DNA of 64,000 bases, taken from JANQOZ01 sp045106555 (GTDB lineage: Bacteria; Pseudomonadota; Gammaproteobacteria; Xanthomonadales; SZUA-38). This document shows, in pieces, positions 25,436 to 32,690 of this stretch. Both the position numbers and the translations under genes were made by a program. Position 1 is the first letter of the stretch. Every line of letters starts with the position of its first letter. The stretch covers positions 1-64,000 of the forward strand of contig JBGCET010000044.1 in assembly GCA_045106555.1 (NCBI GenBank). Reading direction: 5' to 3'. A model generated the notes under the pieces. It had not been told where the DNA came from. It made no database searches and saw only the letters and a list, made by a program, of their open reading frames with translations.

Positions 25436-26767
25436 TCAATCTTTTAGCGAAGCGAACGCGTCCCGTGTGAGGTTTTCTGGCGGTCCGCTTTCCTGGGCTA
25501 CCACGTCGTCTTCAATACGGATGCCGCCATAGGGCAGGAACTGTTCCACCCGTTTCCAATTAACCTTGGTGCCGTGGTCGCTGTGTTTTAGTTCATCGAG
25601 CAGCTGGGGTATGAAGTACAGCCCAGGTTCGATGGTGACCACATAGCCCGCTTCCAGTGTTCGGGTTGTTCTGAGGAACGGGTGGCTGGCCGGCGGTGCC
25701 TGGTCGCCGCCGTCGGGTCCGGCCTGGTGGCCGCCGACGTCGTGGACCTGCAGGCCAATCAGGTGACCGAGGCCGTGTGGCAGGAAAGTGCTGGTGATGC
25801 GGTGTTCGATCATCTCCTGAGCTGGCATGTTGACCACGTCAAAAGCCTCCAGGAGTTCAGCCACATGGCGGTGGCAGTCGATATGCAGGTCAGGGTAGCT
25901 GGCGCCGGCTCTCACGTCGTCCACCATCTGGAGTTGACGCGCTTCCATGGCTGATACCAGTTCGCCAAAGTCGCTACCCGGTTCGGCGTAGGTACGGGTG
26001 ATATCGCTGGCATACCCGTCGCAAATAGCGCCAGCGTCGATCAGGAAGCTGTGCCGTGGGCCGCTCTTATCCCGGGATAGGTTTTGATAGTGCAAGACCG
26101 CCGCATGGTCGTTCAGAGCGATGATGTTGTTGTAGGGCAGCTCTTTTTCGGCGTGCTGACAGGCGGCGATGTATTTAAGGTGGATTTCGTACTCGCTGTC
26201 GCCATTTTCGAACGCGGACGCTGCTGTTTGGTGGGCTCTGGCACCGCTGCGTGACGCGCTGCGCATCAGGTCCAGTTCGTAGTCACTTTTGGCTGCGCGC
26301 CGCCAGTGAAGTCGATTAACCAGAGTCTGAGGATTGATGTCAGCGAAGGACCAATCTGGCGGATTTTCTCCAATAACAGCGCAGCGAGACAGGTCTGCAG
26401 GCAAAGCGGCTCTTGCCGCCTTTTCGTTACCGGTGACTACGATGTCAAAGTGTTCGGTCCATACGCCCTGGGGATCGGAGGGCGGCAGGTGCCAGTAGTC
26501 TTCGGGCTGATGGTAAATTAACTGGGGTTTTTGGCCCGGTCGCACAACCACCCAGCTCTCGGGATGTTGCTCCAAGGGCAACCACCAGAGGAAATGGGGG
26601 TTAGCCTTAAAGGGGAAGTGGTAGTCGTCTAGAAAGGCAATTTTTGGGCTGCCCGCGTAAATTGCCAGTGAATCAAATCCCAGCCCCTGGAGGGCGGATT
26701 CATGAAGCTGGCAAAGCTGCTGGTGATGACTGGCGTATCGTTCCGCGGTACTTGAAGTGTCGGTCAT
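25436..26767 (-). CDS. pepQ: Xaa-Pro dipeptidase PepQ
   Basis: The 443-residue protein has the M24B creatinase/prolidase fold. The N-terminal domain contains DDYHFPFKANPHFLWWLPL. The catalytic domain holds the five metal ligands in DAGAICDGYASDITRTYA, HGLGHLIGLQVHDVGG, TIEPGLYFIPQL and GGIRIEDDVV. It cleaves Xaa-Pro dipeptides in the cytoplasm and in relatives can hydrolyse organophosphates. Length and motifs are normal for gammaproteobacterial PepQ. A long frame on the opposite strand around 25682-25954 is its shadow. It is followed on the same strand by no gene; its 5' end faces a 57-bp gap before apbE. Confidence 0.95.
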   Translation of the reverse strand: MTDTSSTAERYASHHQQLCQLHESALQGLGFDSLAIYAGSPKIAFLDDYHFPFKANPHFLWWLPLEQHPESWVVVRPGQKPQLIYHQPEDYWHLPPSDPQGVWTEHFDIVVTGNEKAARAALPADLSRCAVIGENPPDWSFADINPQTLVNRLHWRRAAKSDYELDLMRSASRSGARAHQTAASAFENGDSEYEIHLKYIAACQHAEKELPYNNIIALNDHAAVLHYQNLSRDKSGPRHSFLIDAGAICDGYASDITRTYAEPGSDFGELVSAMEARQLQMVDDVRAGASYPDLHIDCHRHVAELLEAFDVVNMPAQEMIEHRITSTFLPHGLGHLIGLQVHDVGGHQAGPDGGDQAPPASHPFLRTTRTLEAGYVVTIEPGLYFIPQLLDELKHSDHGTKVNWKRVEQFLPYGGIRIEDDVVAQESGPPENLTRDAFASLKD

Positions 26768-26824
26768 GAGGGGGTGTCCAAAAGAGTCCCAGGCATTATA
26801 ACCAGACAGTCCACAGGTGACGGG

Positions 26825-27925
26825 TCAGTGGTGCAGTTCTTGCAGAATGTTCAGGCAGTCGGGAGATTTGGCAGGATAGTGCAGGCGGGACGCGAGCTCG
26901 GCGTCCATGCTGACACAGCCATCGGGTTCTATGATGAGCAGGTGAGTCAGCCCCATCGAGCGGGCGATGACCATGGCGTTGTCCGGGCCCGCGACTATCA
27001 GCGCGGTCGCCCCGGCGTCTGCAACGGCGCCAGTGCTGGCGATAGCGGTAGCGCTTAGCACGTCCATTGCGGGCTTGCCGGTTCGTGGATCCAAAATATG
27101 AGCGTATCGTTCACCTTCATGCTGGCCGTAACGGGCATACCCTCCTGAGGTGAAAACGCTTTCGTCTCCGCGAAGCTCCAGCAGTGCCAGCGGCGAGGTC
27201 TGGCTGGGGTTGCGAATGGCGATTCGCCACGGTTGCGGTTTGGCGCCGAAACCGCGCAGGTCACCACCGGCGTTCACCAGGCCATAGGCAACGCCCTGGC
27301 GTTTCATCAATGACGTCACCTGGTCTACAGCTGCGCCTTTGCCGATGCCCCCCAGATCAATTTTGACCGCGGGATTGTTGCTGCTAACGCAGTCTGACCC
27401 CAGGTCTACATCCATCATGCTGGGACGCTGCTGGATTAAAATCTGCAGGTCCGCTGCCGCAGGTGGCGCTGAGGTGAGTGGATATTCACTGGTGTGAAAC
27501 CCCCAAGCCTTGATCAATCCGCCGGTGGCGGCATTAAACAATCCGCCACTGCGTTTTTCGGCGTTTTGGGCCTGCTCCAGCACCTCTCGCAGGGGCTGGC
27601 TTATGGCAAGGCATTGGTCCTCCTGAAACGCGCCGTTCAGGGCGGTGAGCATTCCTGGTTCCCACGCATGCCATTGGGTATGAATGTTCTGCAGCGTCTG
27701 TTGGACGTTGGCCAAAGTGGCATGGGCGTGAGCTTCAGTCAGTCCGCCCATTGCGATGGTGACCTCGGTGCCGAGGACGAAGTAGGTGGCTTGGGTAGTT
27801 TCGGGTGAGCGCTGGCAGCTGGCTGTTGAGGCAAGCAGGGCAAACACGCCCAGGATAGTGATTCCCGGGCGACTGACGGAATTACAGCGTGACGACGATG
27901 CCTTCCAGTGCCTGCGCATCGTCAT
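26825..27925 (-). CDS. apbE: FAD:protein FMN transferase ApbE (lipoprotein)
   Basis: The 366-residue protein has a lipoprotein-type N-terminus (lipobox LASTASC, about residues 31-37) and ApbE motifs: FxLGTEVTI near the start, DLGGIGKGAAVDQV, VNAGGDLRGFG, HILDPRTGKP and DAGATALIV. It covalently attaches FMN to target proteins such as NqrB/C or RnfG in the periplasm. The gene starts 44 bp inside the preceding PilZ gene (same strand, other frame). No NQR or RNF gene lies in this window, so its target is elsewhere. A later start would cut into the signal peptide, so the overlap is probably real. Confidence 0.92.
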   Translation of the reverse strand: MTMRRHWKASSSRCNSVSRPGITILGVFALLASTASCQRSPETTQATYFVLGTEVTIAMGGLTEAHAHATLANVQQTLQNIHTQWHAWEPGMLTALNGAFQEDQCLAISQPLREVLEQAQNAEKRSGGLFNAATGGLIKAWGFHTSEYPLTSAPPAAADLQILIQQRPSMMDVDLGSDCVSSNNPAVKIDLGGIGKGAAVDQVTSLMKRQGVAYGLVNAGGDLRGFGAKPQPWRIAIRNPSQTSPLALLELRGDESVFTSGGYARYGQHEGERYAHILDPRTGKPAMDVLSATAIASTGAVADAGATALIVAGPDNAMVIARSMGLTHLLIIEPDGCVSMDAELASRLHYPAKSPDCLNILQELHH

Positions 27926-28241
27926 CAGCGATGTCTATCACTTCAAAACCCGCCCAGTACGTGCCGGTAGACTCGGCTTCTGAGCACCATAAGCACATGG
28001 CGCCCACGTTAAACTGGCGTTCTGGAGCGTCGCCGACAGGGGGCAGTGAAAAGCCCAGTTGGTACAGGTGGCTTTCGCCCACCTCAGTTTGGCAAATGAC
28101 CATCATGCCGGAGGACGAAATGTTGCCTATGTGGCCAATTCGATCGCCGGACATTGAATCAAATACACTGACGAGAGCCGATAGCTCTTTACGTGAAGCC
28201 GAGCGTTGTTCGGCCCTTAATTCCTGACTCATTGGAGACAC
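27882..28241 (-). CDS. PilZ-domain protein
   Basis: The 119-residue protein is a single PilZ domain. An RxxxR-like N-terminal arm (RSASRKEL, about residues 13-20) and the NISSSGMM stretch (D/NxSxxG motif) line the predicted c-di-GMP site. It should bind c-di-GMP and pass the signal to a partner. It overlaps apbE by 44 bp and lies about 160 bp after the DUF1631 gene on the same strand. DUF1631 proteins and the FimX-like protein in this window are other c-di-GMP-linked products. Confidence 0.85.
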   Translation of the reverse strand: MSPMSQELRAEQRSASRKELSALVSVFDSMSGDRIGHIGNISSSGMMVICQTEVGESHLYQLGFSLPPVGDAPERQFNVGAMCLWCSEAESTGTYWAGFEVIDIADDDAQALEGIVVTL

Positions 28242-28402
28242 CTTTTCCCTGGGTTGTCACCAGCTCCCCCTGGTGAAATGCGAACTGTCTGGCGATTTTG
28301 AAACCGGCCAGTCCGTCAAACCAATCTGGATTCCTTTCTTTCCGTTTACTTACAAATAGTCCCGTTTGCCAGTGCTTTCGCCATTGTCGACGGCACCGGC
28401 AG

Positions 28403-31000
28403 TCAGGCCGTGGATTTCCTTTGCACCAGCCCCTTCAGCCGGCCGAAGATAGACTCAAAGGCGCGATCCATTAAAGGACGCGCACTGGCCTCAAACACTC
28501 TTGCCCTGCTCTCTGACATGGCAATAGCCAGGTCGTGAAGGGTTAGCTCTTCGGCATGGCCTCCCCGGTTATTCACAAACAGACATCGACCGGTCACCGG
28601 GCTGTACCAGGACAGTTTGCGTTTAATCCACTTGTCGTCGTGGCCTAGTTTCAGCTCAAACCAGGTGCCAAAAGCCATCAGCCGAATTTTCGCCAGGTTG
28701 TGCTTTTGATCTACGGTCAATTCCGCCAGTTTTACCGGCTTCAGGGTCGACTCGGCCACCTTGCTGGTCGCTTCGCTTCTGGGCGCCGGTTGGTTCAGGA
28801 CCTCCGGCGGGTCAAGGTCTGCAATTTCCGGCGTGTCCGCCGTTGCCGTCGAGCTGTCTGCCCAAGGCTGCTCCATCTTTTGAGCGGCCACGGGTGTTGG
28901 TACGGATGGTCGCTCGGCTTCAACTGTCGCAGGTTGCACTGGGGTTGGGTGACCCGGTTCAGAGACAGGCTGCGGCGGAATAGGCTTGGCTGAATCGTCG
29001 GCAACCTTTTGACTGACGTTGTCCACTGGCGGTGCGGCGGATTCAGTTGTCGCTGCACTAGCTGCTACATTGGCTGGGACATTGGCTGGGACATTGGCTG
29101 GCTTTTGCTTCTTTTTGCGCTTTTTTGGTGCCAGCGACCAGCGATGACAAGTTTCCAGGTTGTTGAGGACGATCTTAACGTCCTGCTCAAAGTAACCCAC
29201 CTGGCTGAGACCTTGAGAGAGTTTTTTGGTAAGCCAGGACACTTTGCTGCGGAGCTTTTTCTTAACTCCTTCAGACAACCCCTTTCGGACTGAAAAGATC
29301 AGAGTTTTAGCGACCTTCCGAGCCTCTTTCCACTGATCGCCTTCATCGCCGTAGCGCAGCGCGGTAAGGGCCATGAAATCTGTCCATGGGTGTTCAAGTA
29401 CCGACTCTACAAACCGGGGCGGCTTGTATTTCTTGATCAGCCGTTCCATTTCATTGCGCGCTTGATCCCGCGCTAATTCGAGTTTTTCCTGTCCCCTGGC
29501 ACGTTCAACCTGACGTTTTTCGGCCAGCCGAGCTTTCTTGCTCAAGGTGCCAATATGTTTGTCCAGGTCGCCGATCAGGTCTTTAAAGACGTTCAGGTCA
29601 TCTTGGTATTCGGTCAGGATCCGATCAACGGCCACCTGCATTTTGGAAAATGTCGGAGACTCTGCGGGCTCGTCTTCAAGCCACAGCTCACCCGCGTCAG
29701 CGATGGTGTTGAAGAACTGTCGTGCCGGGTGATCTTTTTCTTCAAAAAACGCCTCTTCCTGCAGGGCGACTCGAATCATCGGAACCTGAAGCTTGTGCAG
29801 CAGTTGCTGGACCGGCTGATGCAGCAAGTTTTCCTGCTGAATGTGGTCGTAAAGCATGCCCATGATGTCGATGGTTTGGGCGTGATGATTGGCCAGGGCC
29901 ATTGGTCGCCCTGTTGGATCTTTGCCGAGTGCCTGGCGAACCAGCTGCTTGATTTCCGTTGAGCTGAGGAGCTCTGCCTGGTCGTTCGGACCCGGTGCGG
30001 CCATGTCCGACTGCAGACTGGACAGCGCGGTTTGGAGTGCCGGTGGAGGCGCAAAACTTACCCCAGCCGGTGGTATTTGCGCTGCAGGCCCTGCAATTTC
30101 ACTCAACATATTTCGGATGTCTTGAACCAGTTCGGCATCGCTGGCGCTTTGGCTGTGGGGCAGTCCGCTGGCGTCTGCCACGCCTTGGGTCGCCCTGCCA
30201 AAGAAATCGAGTTCCGGTGTATTGCTGATGGCCTCAGGAATGCTGGGCGCGTCGGGTGGCGATCCTTCTGGTCGACGAGGCGGTGCTCGTCGGGCAGGCG
30301 CTGCCGGTTTTTCAAATTTCAAGTTGGGTAGAATTCCGGCGTCAATCAGGCTTTGGTTCATTGCCTCATAACAGTCAGAAATCTGGTCGTGAATTTGCCG
30401 ATCTATAGCATTAAATAGCAGTACCTTGGGGCCCGAGGGAACTTCGATGCAGCTCGCGGCAGCGCGGATGGCCCGGCCCAGTTTCAGTGGGCCGCAAGGA
30501 TTGGTGTCGTTCTTAACCGGCAGGCCGCGATTGAGGATCGAAAAACGTTGATTCAGGGCGTAGATCGCCTGGGTATTGCGAATCTCGGCTTTGCTGACCA
30601 TCTGCGTGATGGCCAGGCCTTCTTCCAGGTCCTGCTCTTCCACCAGGCTCATCTCGCCGTGGCCAAAAGTCAGGCCATGATGTTCAGGCTCCGGTGCACC
30701 TTCGATGAAATCGGTGAACGCCAGTTTCACTTGATCACTCAGCGCTTCGGTGAACAGGGTTTTCTTACCCTTGATGGTGTTCATCGCCTCGAAAAGGCGG
30801 TTTTGACCTTCGGTGCTGGCCGATTTGGCCGCTTGGTCGAACAGCGCTTTATCAGCCTCTTCAAACGCCGGGGTGATGTAGCTCAAAAGGTGTTTGGTCA
30901 GCGCCCGCTCACACGCGCCCAGTAACTCCGTCGGCCGCTGGGCCAAAGCGCCCATCGGTTGCGCGGGATTTTTCGTGTCACTGGTTGGAAGCTTGGACAT
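28403..31000 (-). CDS. DUF1631 family protein
   Basis: The 865-residue cytoplasmic protein lacks a signal peptide and membrane helices. Its N-terminal 600 residues are helical and match the DUF1631 pattern, including LLGACERALTKHLLSYITPAFEEAD and an EDHPARQFFNTIADAGE-like helix. A Pro/Ala/Val-rich linker with three tandem PANV units (about 635-650) and a disordered region lead to a small C-terminal domain (about 760-860). That domain has WFELKLGHDDKWIKRKLSWYSPVTG, reminiscent of PilZ-like beta barrels. Members are often linked to c-di-GMP or type IV pili; the exact role is not known. ATG at 31000 is preceded by a suitable non-coding gap. Confidence 0.85.
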   Translation of the reverse strand: MSKLPTSDTKNPAQPMGALAQRPTELLGACERALTKHLLSYITPAFEEADKALFDQAAKSASTEGQNRLFEAMNTIKGKKTLFTEALSDQVKLAFTDFIEGAPEPEHHGLTFGHGEMSLVEEQDLEEGLAITQMVSKAEIRNTQAIYALNQRFSILNRGLPVKNDTNPCGPLKLGRAIRAAASCIEVPSGPKVLLFNAIDRQIHDQISDCYEAMNQSLIDAGILPNLKFEKPAAPARRAPPRRPEGSPPDAPSIPEAISNTPELDFFGRATQGVADASGLPHSQSASDAELVQDIRNMLSEIAGPAAQIPPAGVSFAPPPALQTALSSLQSDMAAPGPNDQAELLSSTEIKQLVRQALGKDPTGRPMALANHHAQTIDIMGMLYDHIQQENLLHQPVQQLLHKLQVPMIRVALQEEAFFEEKDHPARQFFNTIADAGELWLEDEPAESPTFSKMQVAVDRILTEYQDDLNVFKDLIGDLDKHIGTLSKKARLAEKRQVERARGQEKLELARDQARNEMERLIKKYKPPRFVESVLEHPWTDFMALTALRYGDEGDQWKEARKVAKTLIFSVRKGLSEGVKKKLRSKVSWLTKKLSQGLSQVGYFEQDVKIVLNNLETCHRWSLAPKKRKKKQKPANVPANVPANVAASAATTESAAPPVDNVSQKVADDSAKPIPPQPVSEPGHPTPVQPATVEAERPSVPTPVAAQKMEQPWADSSTATADTPEIADLDPPEVLNQPAPRSEATSKVAESTLKPVKLAELTVDQKHNLAKIRLMAFGTWFELKLGHDDKWIKRKLSWYSPVTGRCLFVNNRGGHAEELTLHDLAIAMSESRARVFEASARPLMDRAFESIFGRLKGLVQRKSTA

Positions 31001-31227
31001 GAATGTGAAGGTCGTTAGCGACAGCCCTTTAACAGGCCCTGTGTGGCCGTCTTATCGGCCGTTATGATAGCAGCTTTAACGTCCTGATTCGTCAACAGCT
31101 ATTGGCATTGACATTGTTTGACAGAGTCACGATCGCTGGGTGTCGAAAGGGTTTTTCGGGCGACTTGCCCGAAGCAGGTCAGGCGTGGAACAATCAAACC
31201 CGAACTCAGGGATGTGGGAGGGCTGAA

Positions 31228-31722
31228 ATGATAGATCCGGACGGCTTCCGCCCCAACGTTGGAATCGTTCTCACCCGTGGCGACAGCAAGGTGTTTTGGG
31301 CACGTCGAATCACCCGGGATGGATGGCAGTTTCCCCAGGGCGGCATGCGTAGCGATGAGACGCCACAGGAAGCCATGTACCGTGAGCTCAGGGAGGAAAC
31401 CGGTTTGGCTCCCGACCACGTGGCAGTGCTGGGTGCCACACCTGGATGGCTGAAGTATCGCTTACCTCAGCGCCTTCGCAGGCCGGCCCAAAAGCGTCAA
31501 TGCTTGGGCCAAAAGCAAGTCTGGTTTCTGCTTCGGTTGATGGCCGACGAGAGTGAGCTGAACCTTGCCTTGACCGAAGAGCCTGAGTTTGATTCCTTTC
31601 GCTGGGTCGATTTCTGGTACCCGGTCAAGAATGTGGTGCATTTTAAGCGACCGGTCTATCGTCAGGCTTTAGTGCATTTTGAGCCTTTGCTGGCCGCCCA
31701 TGTCCAGTCTGCCGAAGCCTGA
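31228..31722 (+). CDS. rppH: RNA pyrophosphohydrolase RppH
   Basis: The 164-residue protein is a Nudix hydrolase with the RppH signature: MIDPDGFRPNVGIVL at the N-terminus, DGWQFPQGGMRSDE, the Nudix box ending RELREETGL, and the family-specific GWLKYRLPQRLRR and RPVYR segments. It removes pyrophosphate from 5'-triphosphate RNA and so starts decay. An upstream start (31102) would add 42 residues unlike any RppH; the ATG at 31228 is preferred and follows GGGAGGG. In many gammaproteobacteria rppH is followed by ptsP, here it is followed by bfd. Confidence 0.95.
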   Translation: MIDPDGFRPNVGIVLTRGDSKVFWARRITRDGWQFPQGGMRSDETPQEAMYRELREETGLAPDHVAVLGATPGWLKYRLPQRLRRPAQKRQCLGQKQVWFLLRLMADESELNLALTEEPEFDSFRWVDFWYPVKNVVHFKRPVYRQALVHFEPLLAAHVQSAEA

Positions 31723-31733
31723 TCTATTTCTTA

Positions 31734-31763
31734 TTGACAATCATTCGTGTTTGCATTTATATT
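31734..31763 (+). promoter_or_regulatory. Candidate sigma-70 promoter of bfd
   Basis: TTGACA (31734-31739) and TATATT (31758-31763) are separated by 18 bp. A transcript would start near 31770, at or next to the ATG of bfd. A partial Fur-box-like ACAATCATTC overlaps the -35. Confidence 0.6.
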
Positions 31764-31769
31764 TACTGC

Positions 31770-31991
31770 ATGATCGTTTGTATTTGCAACGCCGTATCAG
31801 ACCGACAAATTCGCGAGGCTGTGAAAAACGGCGCAGCGACAATGTCTGAACTACGTTCCGCCACCGGCTGCGGCACCACCTGCGGTAAATGCTCGCAGAT
31901 GGCGGTGGAAATCATCAGCGAAAGCACCGTTTCTCATCGCGCTTCAGGCATTCCTGGCTTGGCGATGAATTCGGGTTTCTCTCCCGCCTGA
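31770..31991 (+). CDS. bfd: Bacterioferritin-associated ferredoxin Bfd
   Basis: The 73-residue protein is a BFD-like [2Fe-2S] ferredoxin. Ligands are in MIVCICNAVSD (CxC) and GCGTTCGKC (C-x3/4-CxxC pattern). It reduces ferric iron in bacterioferritin so that it can be released. The start at 31770 is chosen because family members begin at MIVC; a TTG at 31734 would add twelve residues. No Shine-Dalgarno precedes 31770, and the promoter above places the transcript start at the ATG, so the mRNA may be leaderless. bfr lies 156 bp downstream. Confidence 0.92.
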   Translation: MIVCICNAVSDRQIREAVKNGAATMSELRSATGCGTTCGKCSQMAVEIISESTVSHRASGIPGLAMNSGFSPA

Positions 31992-32147
31992 AATACCGAA
32001 TCATTTGGCTGCCAGCTAGCGCTTGCCAGCAACCCGAAAGCTCATTGCAACTCATTCCAATTTGCGTTCCGTCATGGCTATCGCGGTTGGGGTATATTCC
32101 TGCGCGACAGATAATTTTGACGATTTCATAAAAGGATCAGGTTGGAC

Positions 32148-32627
32148 ATGAAGGGCGACACGAAAGTCATAGAGCACCTCAACAAAGTGCTGTTTAACGA
32201 ACTACGGGCCATCAATCAGTATTTTCTCCATTCCAGAATGCTTAATGACTGGGGGCTGACTAAACTCGGAGAATACGAGTATCACGAATCGATTGACGAG
32301 ATGAAGCATGCAGACAAGCTGGTTGAACGCATCCTGTTTCTCGAAGGGCTGCCAAACTTGCAGAATTTGGGCAAGCTGCGGATTGGCGAGAACGTACCAG
32401 AAATGTTGCAGTGTGACCTGGACTTGGAAATGGAAGCGGTGCCGGATCTGCGTGATGCCATTGTGCACAGCGAGCAGGTCAGGGATTTCGTTAGCCGAGA
32501 TCTGTTTCAGCATATTCTGGATGCTGAGGAGGAACACGTGGATTTTCTTGAGACCCAGTTAGCCTTGATTGATCAAGTTGGGTTGGAAAATTACCTGCAG
32601 TCCCAGATCGGAGCCCCAGGCGGCTGA
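32148..32627 (+). CDS. bfr: Bacterioferritin
   Basis: The 159-residue protein closely follows E. coli Bfr in length and sequence pattern. It begins MKGDTKVIEHLNKVL, has ferroxidase ligands in ELRAINQYFLH, EYHESIDEMKHAD and AEEEHVDFLETQ, and the haem-binding Met52 in DEMKHAD. Twenty-four subunits form an iron-storage shell. The start at 32148 (ATG) is preferred over TTG at 32142 as it matches Bfr N-termini; AAAGGA precedes it. A hairpin terminator follows. Confidence 0.96.
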   Translation: MKGDTKVIEHLNKVLFNELRAINQYFLHSRMLNDWGLTKLGEYEYHESIDEMKHADKLVERILFLEGLPNLQNLGKLRIGENVPEMLQCDLDLEMEAVPDLRDAIVHSEQVRDFVSRDLFQHILDAEEEHVDFLETQLALIDQVGLENYLQSQIGAPGG

Positions 32628-32648
32628 TGGTTTTACGCGGAATTTGGA

Positions 32649-32676
32649 TGACGCTGAGCCGATAGACTCAGCGTCA
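32649..32676. terminator. Bidirectional hairpin terminator candidate
   Basis: TGACGCTGAG (32649-32658) and CTCAGCGTCA (32667-32676) form a perfect 10-bp stem with an 8-nt loop between the convergent bfr and hybrid kinase genes. No long T-tract. Confidence 0.65.
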
Positions 32677-32690
32677 CGCCCTAAAGGCCG

